Shown here: positions 17,635 to 26,313 of the stretch, in pieces | How positions within the stretch are numbered: position 1 is the first letter of the stretch | Layout: each line of letters opens with the position of its first letter | Assembly: GCA_028284285.1 (NCBI GenBank) | Contig: JANQSA010000055.1 | Location: forward strand, 1 to 64,000 | From: Croceivirga sp. | GTDB taxonomy: Bacteria > Bacteroidota > Bacteroidia > Flavobacteriales > Flavobacteriaceae | Direction of reading: 5' to 3' | DNA: 64,000 nucleotides | The notes under the pieces: generated by a model | Database searches by the model: none | Seen by the model: only the letters and a program-made list of their open reading frames with translations | Told to the model about the DNA's origin: nothing | Made by a program: the position numbers and the translations under genes

Positions 17635-18198
17635 ATGAAATATACATTAAAAGAACAAAGGAAAATTAAAAACTTGACCCAAGAAGACTTAGCAAAATCT
17701 TCTGGGATTTCCATTCGAACTATTCAGCGAATTGAAAAGGGCCTTTCTTCTGGAAGTGCGTATACCATAAAAACACTCGCCAATGCATTAGATGTTGAGA
17801 GTTCCGAAATACTAACTGACGGTAACTTGGAATTAACCAATTCAGTTGAGGACAGAAGTAAACTGAAAATAATGAACTTGAGTATTTTAACGGTTCTAAT
17901 AATTCCGTTTGGGAATATTATTTTTCCATTTATCATATTTATCCGCAATAGAAACAATCTTTTCTTTAAAATCCAAGGTAAAAAAATCCTAAGCTTCCAA
18001 ATATTGACAACCCTATCACTGCCCTTTTTAATAATACTAATGACATTTATAACTGGTAAGGGACCTGGACAGTTTCCCTTAAATATTTTTATCCCATATT
18101 TACTTTACATAGCTATTACAGTTCTGATTACTGTTAAAACTGCCATTGATATAAATGTAAACAAGGAAATACTGGCTTTCTCACCTAACTTATTGTAA
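17635..18198 (+). CDS. XRE-type HTH protein with C-terminal membrane domain
   Basis: A 187-residue protein: HTH at residues 5-60 (LTQEDLAKSSGISIRTIQRI), followed by four transmembrane helices (about 80-170). This layout, a DNA-binding head on a membrane anchor, is common in Bacteroidota next to transporters or hydrolases. It is 112 bp upstream of the serine hydrolase on the same strand and likely controls it in response to a membrane signal. It has no receiver or kinase domain. Confidence 0.8.
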   Translation: MKYTLKEQRKIKNLTQEDLAKSSGISIRTIQRIEKGLSSGSAYTIKTLANALDVESSEILTDGNLELTNSVEDRSKLKIMNLSILTVLIIPFGNIIFPFIIFIRNRNNLFFKIQGKKILSFQILTTLSLPFLIILMTFITGKGPGQFPLNIFIPYLLYIAITVLITVKTAIDINVNKEILAFSPNLL

Positions 18199-18310
18199 TT
18201 CAATATTTTGAAAATTAGCATGACGCAAAGATGTCATAAAAATTACACCTGACTTTTCTCCAATTAAAATATCTGAACTGATAGTTTAGCAAAAATTAAG
18301 ACTATCGGTC

Positions 18311-20080
18311 ATGAAGCAAGTAATCATCGGTTTACTACTAGTACTTAGCAGTATTTCATACGCACAAGAAGTAAACACTAAGAAATTGGATAAATTTTTT
18401 AATTCACTTGAAAAAAGAAATGAAGCTATGGGCAGTATTGTACTTTCCAAAAATGGAAAAGTACTCTATAGCAAAACTATTGGGATTAGATATAATGCGA
18501 ATGATACCATGATTTCAGCTAATCCCAAAACTAAATATAGAATCTGGTCAACTACAAAGCTAATTACTGCCACCATGATTTTACAATTAGTAGAAGAAGG
18601 AAAACTATCATTGAATACTCCGTTAGATAAATTCTTCCCTCAAATACCAAATTCCGAAATTATTACAATTGAAAGTATGCTCAGGCACAAAAGTGGCATT
18701 CATGATTTCACGCAGAATCCCTCTAGTGAAAATTGGGATGCCAACTTTGAAGAACCTTTGACACCTGATTTTATGATTCGTCTTATTTCTGGTTATCCAT
18801 CTGACTTTCAACCATTCGAGAGACAAGAATACAGCAATTCAAATTATTTACTTCTGGGCTACATCATAGAAAACTTGGATAAAAGCCTATATGACGTTTC
18901 ACTAGAAAATAGGATTTCTTCTAAAGCAAACCTTAAGAATACTCATTTCAGTTCTAAAGGACTTAAGAACTTACGGAACAAAGCCTTATCATTTCGATTT
19001 GCAAAAGAATGGGAAATTGTAGATGAAGGCGAATTTAGTGGGTTAGTTCCGGGCGGAGCTGGTGGAATCCTTTCAACACCATCAGACCTTGCTAAGTTCA
19101 TTGAAGCATTGTTTAAAGGAAAATTGCTCTCAAGAAATAGTTTAAAAAAGATGCTTAAAGGTAAAGAATCTTATAAAATGGGGGTTATGACTAACCATTT
19201 TAATAATAATATTGGATATGGACATACCGGTGGAAATATTGCTTCAGAGTCCAGTCTGTTTTTTTACCCTGAAGACAGCTTAACAGTAGCCTATTGTACG
19301 AATGGAATAGTTATTAGAAAAGAACAAATATTGAATCACGTATTGCAAATATATCAAGGACAACCTTTTAATATTTCAATGGATAGAAACACTCAGGCAT
19401 TGATAATTTTGAGTGTTCTCTGTTTGCTTTTTGTAATTCTATTATTAAAATTTAGAGACTTACTTGAACCCAGAAAACTGTTGTATCTAGGCTATGCAAT
19501 ATCTCTAATATTTTGGCTAGGAATGGTGATTTCGGGATTGTTATTTGGTGGATATAGTCATAGGAAAGATGGAGTGTTTTTATTGGATTCTTTTTATAGT
19601 AATTCTGGCACCACCATGTCGAGTGTAAATTTTATTTTTTCACTTTTATGTATTCCTTTTTGTTATGCACTTTACAAGAGTTGCAAAAAACTAAGAACTA
19701 GTATTATTCCAATAACTCCATTTGCTATAATTATTCTATCATTTTTGGGTTCTGCATTGTATCCTTCACCAAATAGTTTAAACACTATATTCGTAAATGC
19801 AATTCTTTTATCATTCCTTTCTCCACTTTTCGGAATGATTTTATGGAGGAAGAAAGCATTCAAAAGACTTCAATTAATCTCCTTCACTTCCTTGTTCATT
19901 ATGCTTGTTTCCATTGGGTTATTTATTGGCCGACCCTTTACCCCAGAATTCGTAAGTAATAATTTTGGAATAATTCAAAGATTATTTTACATAGGTTTGA
20001 CTTTATGGATAGTATCGACAAGTTATTATTTTATCAAAGACACGAAATTAAACACTGAAAATCTGACAAATAAAAAATAA
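18311..20080 (+). CDS. beta-lactamase-family serine hydrolase with C-terminal membrane helices
   Basis: A 589-residue protein: signal peptide ending in SYAQ, then a penicillin-binding-protein/class C beta-lactamase fold with S80-TTK83 (RIWSTTKLI), Y174-S-N176 and HTG in YGHTGGN. From about residue 362 there are six to seven hydrophobic segments. The active-site set is complete, so an esterase or peptidase acting outside the membrane is likely; a true antibiotic-hydrolysing role is not implied. It is followed by an inverted-repeat element at 20095-20200. Confidence 0.85.
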   Translation: MKQVIIGLLLVLSSISYAQEVNTKKLDKFFNSLEKRNEAMGSIVLSKNGKVLYSKTIGIRYNANDTMISANPKTKYRIWSTTKLITATMILQLVEEGKLSLNTPLDKFFPQIPNSEIITIESMLRHKSGIHDFTQNPSSENWDANFEEPLTPDFMIRLISGYPSDFQPFERQEYSNSNYLLLGYIIENLDKSLYDVSLENRISSKANLKNTHFSSKGLKNLRNKALSFRFAKEWEIVDEGEFSGLVPGGAGGILSTPSDLAKFIEALFKGKLLSRNSLKKMLKGKESYKMGVMTNHFNNNIGYGHTGGNIASESSLFFYPEDSLTVAYCTNGIVIRKEQILNHVLQIYQGQPFNISMDRNTQALIILSVLCLLFVILLLKFRDLLEPRKLLYLGYAISLIFWLGMVISGLLFGGYSHRKDGVFLLDSFYSNSGTTMSSVNFIFSLLCIPFCYALYKSCKKLRTSIIPITPFAIIILSFLGSALYPSPNSLNTIFVNAILLSFLSPLFGMILWRKKAFKRLQLISFTSLFIMLVSIGLFIGRPFTPEFVSNNFGIIQRLFYIGLTLWIVSTSYYFIKDTKLNTENLTNKK

Positions 20081-20094
20081 CGAAATGCAACAAT

Positions 20095-20200
20095 GTGCAT
20101 AAACAATAGCAAGTAAAGTGCTATATATTTAGTTGATGTATTTTCTAACTTTACACTAAACTGAATGGTTAGTGCTTAAAATCCGCTACTGCTTATGCGC
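20095..20200. repeat. imperfect inverted-repeat element downstream of the hydrolase
   Basis: GTGCATAAACAATAGC (20095-20110) is the inverted counterpart of GCTACTGCTTATGCGC (20185-20200): 13 of 16 positions pair. It encloses about 74 bp. The layout recalls a recombination hairpin or a cassette-end palindrome, but no integron core site is identified. The remaining 20201-20293 shows nothing further except GAAAAGGGAACC/GGGAACCGACTCTTTTC-like pairing near 20237-20271. Confidence 0.45.
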
Positions 20201-20293
20201 TAGACCTTCTTAGCATTTGACACTGCTCCGTACTGAAAAGGGAACCTTTCTTGGGAACCGACTCTTTTCCGAAGTGGTCACATAAAATTGCCT

Positions 20294-20440
20294 TTACTTG
20301 GTAGCCCAATTGAATACCACGGCATAATTTTGGGTAATTTTTGGAAGGTCTTTTTTTTCCTCAGCGGCTACGGTTCTGTCCTCCATCTCCGTTTGCTGTT
20401 TCTTGCCCTGATCCTTACGATTGGTAACGAAAAGGGCCAT
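20294..20440 (-). CDS. possible small protein at the end of the ferric-reductase operon
   Basis: A frame runs 20467 to 20294 and reads TKKIITLSLMALFVTNRKDQ, then an acidic segment and KITQNYAVVFNWATK before TAA. It looks like a small exported protein whose signal peptide would begin at 20467, but that codon is ACG. The first ATG is at 20440, giving 48 residues and cutting the hydrophobic stretch. It is either a gene with an unusual start or a recently broken one. It is downstream of and on the same strand as 20486-21016. Confidence 0.35.
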   Translation of the reverse strand: MALFVTNRKDQGKKQQTEMEDRTVAAEEKKDLPKITQNYAVVFNWATK

Positions 20441-20485
20441 CAGTGATAGTGTTATGATTTTTTTCGTGGTTTGTGTTTAGTATGA

Positions 20486-21016
20486 CTAATCTAATTTCTT
20501 GATGCGATTGGCAAAAATGATAAAGCCCAGACCGCCAAGGACTATAAGAAAGCCGGCGACGGTAAGGCCTGACGCTGGGCTTTTCAGAAGCGACATAAAG
20601 AGTACGAACGATCCAATAAAATTGATGGCCCCGACCATAAGGCGAGTCATTAAAATGGACTTGTCTACTTTAAAGCTGCTACGCAACACGGAAAAGGCGA
20701 ACATGATCTCAAAAAGGCCATAGACCATAATGAAATAGGTGGTCATCTTCAGGAACATATCCAAAGTATCTGGCCAAATTACTATCAAAATTGCGAAGGT
20801 CATCAGTCCGGCTCCCTGTAAAAAATGGAATGTTTTCGCAACCTTATGTTGTCCGTTAACCTGGGAAAAGATGAATACCATTATTCCCGAAATCAGAAAG
20901 AAAAGCGGCACCAAGATCTTAGAGGTTCCCACCCCGATAGAGGTTGATAGTAATAAGGTTATGCCTGCTGCCAGCATGGAAACGCCGCTCAGGGTAAGGT
21001 AAATTGGTTTGTTCAT
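20486..21016 (-). CDS. HdeD/DUF308-like membrane protein
   Basis: A 176-residue protein with five to six transmembrane helices in the paired pattern of HdeD-type proteins (LTLSGVSMLAAGITLLLSTS at the N-terminus, FLIVLGGLGFIIFANRIKKL at the end). Members are linked to acid or envelope stress in enterobacteria; here the role is open. It follows the 21044 gene by 27 bp, in the same operon as the ferric-reductase-like gene. Confidence 0.7.
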   Translation of the reverse strand: MNKPIYLTLSGVSMLAAGITLLLSTSIGVGTSKILVPLFFLISGIMVFIFSQVNGQHKVAKTFHFLQGAGLMTFAILIVIWPDTLDMFLKMTTYFIMVYGLFEIMFAFSVLRSSFKVDKSILMTRLMVGAINFIGSFVLFMSLLKSPASGLTVAGFLIVLGGLGFIIFANRIKKLD

Positions 21017-21043
21017 AATTTTCTTTTCTGGTTATTGTTCAAA

Positions 21044-21778
21044 TTAATGGGCGTCCCCCTTTTCCCCATCCACCCATCGTTGCATCATCACTCGTTGGGC
21101 GGGGGTCTGTTGGGTTCCGCCGGCCAAAACATCCAGGAACCTGTCCCAAAGGTTTTTCCTTTGGGATGCTTCTTTCTTTAACTGCTCATAGGCATCCATG
21201 TATTCTTCTGTGTATTTGTGCGCTTCCTCCGTTAAATAGCCCGAGGGGATGTGCTTGAGTATGTTGTCGCTCAGTTCGTCGATTTCACTCGGTGTGCACT
21301 TTTCCATAAGACCCAATTGGATGCCTATGGCCTTGGCCTCACGACCAATCAATTTATGTGAGTCCATAATCCCGCTCCAGAGCTCGGCCCAATCATCCTT
21401 TTTGTTTTCTGGAAGGCTTGATTTACCAAGGCTCTTCATTTTTTCGTAGGACGCTTCCATTCTGGAAACATGCCCTGGATAATCGTTCCATCTTGCAGAA
21501 AGACCTTCCGTTGATTTTTCCTTTATCCTGGAAATGACGAACTGCATGATTCCCTCCAAGTGGGATTTTGAGGCATTGAAATCTATGAGTTCGCTGGCCC
21601 ATTGTTGTTTTGTGGTATCAGAACCGTACATATTGACCATTCCGGTGGCCTTGTCCATATCTTCTTTTAGAACAGCACCCAGCGATTTCATTGATGTCCA
21701 GTTTTCTGAAATTGATAAAGCGTATTGTCGTATGGACACTACGGCTTCGATAATCGGGTTGAATTCTTTTTGTTCCAT
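21044..21778 (-). CDS. soluble helical protein of unknown function
   Basis: A 244-residue, mostly alpha-helical protein (KEFNPIIEAVVSIRQYALSI; WAELWSGIMDSHKLIGREAK) without signal peptide or membrane segments. No family is recognised. It lies 11 bp after the ferric-reductase-like gene and 27 bp before the HdeD-like gene, so it belongs to that operon. The helical-bundle look could fit a metal- or haem-handling partner, but nothing in the sequence proves this. Confidence 0.6.
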   Translation of the reverse strand: MEQKEFNPIIEAVVSIRQYALSISENWTSMKSLGAVLKEDMDKATGMVNMYGSDTTKQQWASELIDFNASKSHLEGIMQFVISRIKEKSTEGLSARWNDYPGHVSRMEASYEKMKSLGKSSLPENKKDDWAELWSGIMDSHKLIGREAKAIGIQLGLMEKCTPSEIDELSDNILKHIPSGYLTEEAHKYTEEYMDAYEQLKKEASQRKNLWDRFLDVLAGGTQQTPAQRVMMQRWVDGEKGDAH

Positions 21779-21789
21779 ATATTAAGTTG

Positions 21790-23094
21790 CTATCTAAATG
21801 CAAATTCTTCATCGTGGATATTTTTTTGAGCTATACCCTCCAATTTGAGCTGTTTGAACAGGCTTTTTTTCAAAGGTTCAGGTCCACAAATGAAATAGGA
21901 TTTCTTTTGAGGGTCTCTTATGCTCATATCGTCCAAATCTATGTGCCCCCTTTTGTCGGATGGCCATAGGATGAAATCGAACATGGGATTTGATGCCGCC
22001 AGTTGCTCCAAACGCTTTTTATATGGAGCTTCATCTTCATTGGCCACACACCAAAAAAGGGTAACGTTGTTGGTGTAATAGTCTTTGATGAGTGATAGGA
22101 ATGGTGTTATCCCTATTCCCCCGGCTACCCAGATTTGTTCTTTCTCTTTGGAATGGGAGGTGGTGAACTTTCCATAAGGCCCCTCCACTTTGGCCAGATC
22201 CCCTATCTTTAGTTTGCTGGCCATTGCATTTGTGTAGTCGCCCAGCCCCTTTATGGTAATCTGAAGGTGTTCCTTATCGTGGGGATGGCTACTGATGGTA
22301 AAGGGGTGCTGTTCCCGTTTACTGATGGTTGGAAAGCTGAAAAAGGCGAATTGTCCTGCCTTGAAACTAAGTGGGCCTCCATTGGGTATCAGGGTTATCT
22401 CGGTTATACCTTTGCCCAAATCCTTGATTGTATTTACGGTGTAATCCAATTTCTTGTTAAAGAGCCCAAATAGAAAGGCACGGTAGAACCATGCGCCAAT
22501 TCCGATAAAGGCCATGCCGAAAACATAGACCCTTGTAATGGGAAGTTCCTTGATAAGACTGGACACCATAATTCCGTGCACCACGCCCATCACATAGAAC
22601 ACCCCCATTAATTTGTGGAAGTTTATCCATTTATGGTAGGGTATCTTTCTTTTGAATATCGGTGCTGCAGAAAGTACGACCCCTATAATAATAAGGGCGA
22701 ATGCGTAAAAGCCCAATGGCTTACCCGGATTGAAAGCTACCAAGTCCCTCGGTACGACGAAAAAATGTGCCAGCAACAAGAACACGGCTATTACTCCAGA
22801 CCTACGGTGGATAAGGTACATCTTATCAAGGCCTCCGAAAAGGTTCTCCACCCATCGGGCACGAGTAGCCATCAAGAAATTGAAAGCAAAAACGGTCACT
22901 ACCCAAGATGAGAACACTTCCCCTAGGATACGATGCGGATTTTTCCAAGTAACATCGGTTAGCTGTCCAAAGAACATGGTATCTGATGACACCTCTTTGA
23001 AAGATCCTTGGTAAAAGTAAAGGTCGATGGCCCAAAAAATAAAATGGATGCCAACAATGATGGGGAAATAGATTTCCTGTTTAAGTCGTCGCAT
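21790..23094 (-). CDS. ferric reductase-like flavoprotein oxidoreductase
   Basis: A 434-residue membrane protein: six transmembrane helices with haem-ligand-type histidines (HRRSGVIAVFLLLAHFF, KLMGVFYVMGVVHGIM), then a ferredoxin-reductase module. The FAD-binding motif is HPFTISSHP, NAD(P)H is bound at GGIGITPFLSLIK, and FICGPEPLKKSL is the C-terminal family motif. It moves electrons from NAD(P)H across the membrane through FAD and haem. The acceptor (Fe3+, oxygen or another) is not determined. First gene of a three- or four-gene operon. Confidence 0.85.
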   Translation of the reverse strand: MRRLKQEIYFPIIVGIHFIFWAIDLYFYQGSFKEVSSDTMFFGQLTDVTWKNPHRILGEVFSSWVVTVFAFNFLMATRARWVENLFGGLDKMYLIHRRSGVIAVFLLLAHFFVVPRDLVAFNPGKPLGFYAFALIIIGVVLSAAPIFKRKIPYHKWINFHKLMGVFYVMGVVHGIMVSSLIKELPITRVYVFGMAFIGIGAWFYRAFLFGLFNKKLDYTVNTIKDLGKGITEITLIPNGGPLSFKAGQFAFFSFPTISKREQHPFTISSHPHDKEHLQITIKGLGDYTNAMASKLKIGDLAKVEGPYGKFTTSHSKEKEQIWVAGGIGITPFLSLIKDYYTNNVTLFWCVANEDEAPYKKRLEQLAASNPMFDFILWPSDKRGHIDLDDMSIRDPQKKSYFICGPEPLKKSLFKQLKLEGIAQKNIHDEEFAFR

Positions 23095-23114
23095 TGGCTA
23101 AGGTTTCGGCAAAC

Positions 23115-23906
23115 CTATAGCTTCTTGATATTCCTCAATTGTATAAATTGGTCATTTTGGCCCTTGAACAAAGCAGTAGGGGTCTTACCGGTATGTTTCT
23201 TGACCTCACGTATAAAATGGGCCTGGTCAAAGAAGCCTTTTTCTGGGAAAAACTCACCCTCGGTAATCTTGAAATAGGCACGGTAGCATTTTTGGATGTT
23301 CAGGTATTTTTTGAGGGAAATTCCAATATACTTGTTCAAGTATCTGTTGATTTCCCTCTGCGACCAATGGATTTGTTGTGCTACCTCTCTAGCCTGCACG
23401 TCTTCGTAATTGCTGTAAAGGAATTGGCCCAAGCGTAGTCTATTGGTCCTTATCTGTTCTTTTGGAAGAAGTTTGTTCATCAAGATGTCTTCCAATTGAT
23501 TTACAACGTCCTTAAAGGCCCTAAAATCAACTTTATCTATTCCAAAATAATCGGTTTTTTTTTGCTCGACACTGTTCAAAATTGAACTGATTTCCCTTTT
23601 GAAAATCATCTCCGCTGCAATTATTTTGAACTTAATACCATAGGTAGTGACCCGGGGAGGAATTACAATATCGATTTCATTTGCCCAGATTCCTGTAAGG
23701 AAATATGCAACCATCTTTCCATCCAACAGCTGTATGATGAGCTTGAAATAACCATCGGGGCAAATGGTCATGGGCTGTGGCTTATCTGAAAGGTTCTGGG
23801 CTTTGAAGTAAAGTGATACGTAATCGTCTAGTTCATCTGACGGGTAGACCTCACTATAAACGTGCTGGTTGTTTTTGGACATAAAAATTTTTGATTCCCC
23901 AAACAT
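23115..23906 (-). CDS. AraC-family transcriptional regulator
   Basis: DNA-binding regulator with an N-terminal cupin-like effector domain (HVYSEVYPSDELDDYVSLYF onward) and a C-terminal double HTH (VQAREVAQQIHWSQREINRY ... GFFDQAHFIREVKKHTGKTP). The frame is open to 23972 with a GTG, but ATGs at 23906 and 23882 fit better, because the upstream part is not conserved-looking and overlaps the TGTACA repeats. It is 20 bp upstream of the ferric-reductase operon on the same strand and likely regulates it. Confidence 0.85.
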   Translation of the reverse strand: MFGESKIFMSKNNQHVYSEVYPSDELDDYVSLYFKAQNLSDKPQPMTICPDGYFKLIIQLLDGKMVAYFLTGIWANEIDIVIPPRVTTYGIKFKIIAAEMIFKREISSILNSVEQKKTDYFGIDKVDFRAFKDVVNQLEDILMNKLLPKEQIRTNRLRLGQFLYSNYEDVQAREVAQQIHWSQREINRYLNKYIGISLKKYLNIQKCYRAYFKITEGEFFPEKGFFDQAHFIREVKKHTGKTPTALFKGQNDQFIQLRNIKKL

Positions 23907-23963
23907 ATCGTTACGCTTATTTACCCGATTGTATAAAATAGTCATTTTTGACCTAAATAGAAT

Positions 23964-24026
23964 TTTGTACACTTTAAATTATCATCGTTGATTCTGGATG
24001 TTTTGTGTACATTTTAAATTATCACT
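23964..24026. promoter_or_regulatory. direct repeat of TGTACA(C/T)TTTAAATTATCA, candidate operator
   Basis: TGTACACTTTAAATTATCA at 23966 and TGTACATTTTAAATTATCA at 24006 are tandem copies 40 bp apart, directly upstream of the AraC gene. Similar words occur at 40612 (TGTACATTTTAAATTACCA) and 29681 (TGTACATTTTAATTTAC). The 40-bp spacing, about four helix turns, fits a looped or paired AraC site. Confidence 0.4.
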
Positions 24027-24054
24027 GAATTTGAATCAGTAAATTGAATTTCAG

Positions 24055-24474
24055 TTAATTATGATGAAATTTGGTTCCGAATTGGTATGAGAAACTATTA
24101 ATTCGGCTTACAGCATTTCCTTCCAGATTTTTAAGTAAAATCGTAACTAGACTTAGAATCAATACTAAGAAAGCTACAGCCAAAGTTATTTCATAAAAAA
24201 CTAGCTTTTCTTTATTATTCAAGGTAAGAAGCGTGATTATGATTGCAGCGGAATTGGTAATTGAATCGGTGGGCTTTGTGAAGTAAGGTTCTGCCACATA
24301 TTTACCAAGTATTATGAGTAAAGCCCCAGAAAAAAACCAAATTCTCTGGTCTTCGGAGTTTTTGGTTATCAACTCTATAAAATTTCCATCAATTATGGAA
24401 AACAGGATAATCAATATGATCAAATATAAAATTGCAACAAGTACCCTTTGTATTTGTGTAAGTTTAACCGTCAT
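24055..24474 (-). CDS. small four-helix membrane protein
   Basis: A 139-residue protein with four transmembrane helices (RVLVAILYLIILIILFSIID; IWFFSGALLIILGKYVA; LVFYEITLAVAFLVLILSLV). There is no signal peptide and no recognised family. It lies 54 bp downstream of the DUF4403-like lipoprotein gene, same strand, and may be co-transcribed with it. Confidence 0.6.
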   Translation of the reverse strand: MTVKLTQIQRVLVAILYLIILIILFSIIDGNFIELITKNSEDQRIWFFSGALLIILGKYVAEPYFTKPTDSITNSAAIIITLLTLNNKEKLVFYEITLAVAFLVLILSLVTILLKNLEGNAVSRINSFSYQFGTKFHHN

Positions 24475-24528
24475 ACCTATTGAATTTTAAATAATTAGTT
24501 TAGATATAGCATTTATTTAACCAAGGCG

Positions 24529-26247
24529 TCAGGGATTTTCTAAGCGGTTTACTTTTGCAGTCATCAACATAATTAGATCTTTCTTTGTGTATGCCCAATC
24601 TTTTATTTTTACGATTGGTTTTTCAATTTCAATACTTTGATAATTCCCCTTAGCCTCGTTTGGGAGGTTTATTACTAATTCGTCTAAGGCTTTGAGCAAG
24701 AGCTCTTCAACTTCTACAACTTCTTTTGAAATGTCAACATCATCAATTTTTTCTATCGAATTTTTAATCGAATTATAAGCAAGAGTAAGTATTAATTTGT
24801 CCTTTCCGTTCCCAAACTCATTGAATGCAAGCTTATCCAATGTGTAGGAAATAAAGTGTTGATTTCTATTTAACATTTGATTGTCCGATTTTTTTAAGTC
24901 CACTATCCTATGGTTAAGTACCCCGGTAAAATAAGCAGTGGCTCTAACATCAAATATCTTTTTATTCATATCTGTTTCAAATTTGACTTTTAAGCCAATA
25001 TTTTCACCGGAGGGAAAAGTCTTTATGTTTTTGACTTTAAGTTTTCCTGAAAACTCAGAGTTATCATCACCAATATCAATGTTGCTGAATGACTCTGTTA
25101 ACTCATCATTTATTAACTCATATGGAATTTCAATGGGTAAAGAAAGTTTAATCGATGGCTCAGAAGGTGAAATAATTGTCAAATTAGGAAGTTTACCTGC
25201 ATCGGGGATATTCGATATATCACTTGTGATTTTAATATCTGTTTTAATTCCGCCAAAAATTCGTATGCTATCATTGTCCGCCTGAATTTGCGAAAGGGCA
25301 ATCTCTTTTGGTTGAGCAACAGCATAAGAAGTCTCATTTAATTGGAAAACTTTTGTCTCCCATTGTTTTTTTGCTTCATCTTTAAACTTACTACAATCAA
25401 AACTACTTGAAATCTGTTCTTCTATATCGGATAGCATTTTTTCAATTTGAGGGTCAGCCAAAGACGTTAAATCAACTTGTAATAATTTTAGACCATAAGT
25501 CAAATCCAATTTTAGTTTATCCTGCCAAGTAAAATTGGTATTAGGGTTAAGCTTCACGCACCAATTCTTTTCAATATCAACACTGATATCAAGATCTAAA
25601 ATGATTTCTCCATCAAAAGGCTTCCTCACAATTGGAGGAGTAAATTGAGTCAATAAGGTTATCCAACCGTTAGTCTTAATTGGTACTTTTATGTTGAATT
25701 TGTTTCCATCAAATGGAGTCAAATTAATTTTCCCATTTACCCAAGCGGCTATCTTGTAACCTTGAACCGTGGTTAATGAAGTTACAATTGTGGTAAACTT
25801 ATTTGGGCTATATGCAGGATTTTTAGTCTTTATCCATTTCTTAGGATTATATGCTGGGTTTTTGGTTTTGGCGCACCTTCCAAATGCACAAACCTTTATC
25901 CATTTCTTCGGATTATATGCTGGATTTTTAGTCTTTATCCATTTTTTCGGATTGTAAAAAGGGTTTTTTGTTTTTACGACAATAGGAATCGGTTCTATGT
26001 TTTCATCGACTTGATCTTCATACCTTTCGTTTTCAAGTTTTGCCAGTTCGTTCTGGAAATTTTCCATCGACTGCATTGCTTTGAATTTTATTTCACTTTC
26101 CTCATTATTCCATTCAGGATTTAAAACATATTCTTCTGGAATATCAGTCATATCCTTATAAGGCTTGCAATTGATAAACAATAATCCAATAAGAAGTATT
26201 GTCAGTAGTTTAAATATATTTTTCCGGAGAATTAACTTATTTCCCAT
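24529..26247 (-). CDS. DUF4403-like lipoprotein with tandem NPKKW repeats
   Basis: A 572-residue protein with a lipoprotein-type signal peptide (FKLLTILLIGLLFINCK, Cys27). Residues about 92-152 hold four near-identical copies of TKNPAYNPKKWIK, with a VCAFGRC insertion between the second and third. From about residue 165 the layout (VNGKINLTPFDGNKFNIKVP, DLDISVDIEKNWCVKLNPNT, LADPQIEKMLSDIEEQI) fits DUF4403, related to lipid-binding TULIP folds; that match is by eye. It is expected at the periplasmic or outer face of the envelope. The upstream region shares a palindrome and about 110 bp with the Trypco2 operon. Confidence 0.6.
   Translation of the reverse strand: MGNKLILRKNIFKLLTILLIGLLFINCKPYKDMTDIPEEYVLNPEWNNEESEIKFKAMQSMENFQNELAKLENERYEDQVDENIEPIPIVVKTKNPFYNPKKWIKTKNPAYNPKKWIKVCAFGRCAKTKNPAYNPKKWIKTKNPAYSPNKFTTIVTSLTTVQGYKIAAWVNGKINLTPFDGNKFNIKVPIKTNGWITLLTQFTPPIVRKPFDGEIILDLDISVDIEKNWCVKLNPNTNFTWQDKLKLDLTYGLKLLQVDLTSLADPQIEKMLSDIEEQISSSFDCSKFKDEAKKQWETKVFQLNETSYAVAQPKEIALSQIQADNDSIRIFGGIKTDIKITSDISNIPDAGKLPNLTIISPSEPSIKLSLPIEIPYELINDELTESFSNIDIGDDNSEFSGKLKVKNIKTFPSGENIGLKVKFETDMNKKIFDVRATAYFTGVLNHRIVDLKKSDNQMLNRNQHFISYTLDKLAFNEFGNGKDKLILTLAYNSIKNSIEKIDDVDISKEVVEVEELLLKALDELVINLPNEAKGNYQSIEIEKPIVKIKDWAYTKKDLIMLMTAKVNRLENP
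25803..25970 (-). repeat. in-frame tandem repeat coding for TKNPAYNPKKWIK units
   Basis: Four units of about 39 bp within the lipoprotein gene. The nucleotide copies are very similar (TATGCTGGATTTTTAGTCTT on the plus strand), pointing to recent expansion. One 27-bp insertion encoding VCAFGRCA splits the array after two units. Confidence 0.75.
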
Positions 26248-26313
26248 TTCATTTTATTTTTCTTTTGTAATAATTGATAGAATCTAAATTTCTATTAAAA
26301 GTGTAAAATTTAG

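Noticed and set aside
18311-20080. Antibiotic-resistance beta-lactamase
   Set aside because: The fold and motifs are shared with esterases and peptidases; the membrane domain and context do not indicate resistance.
13829-20200. Integron (recombinase plus palindromic elements)
   Set aside because: The recombinase has no integron-specific insert that I can see, and no canonical attC core sites or cassette array were found.
25803-25970. Regular ~39-bp repeats suggestive of a CRISPR array
   Set aside because: The units are in frame within the lipoprotein gene, without unique spacers, and encode a clear peptide repeat.
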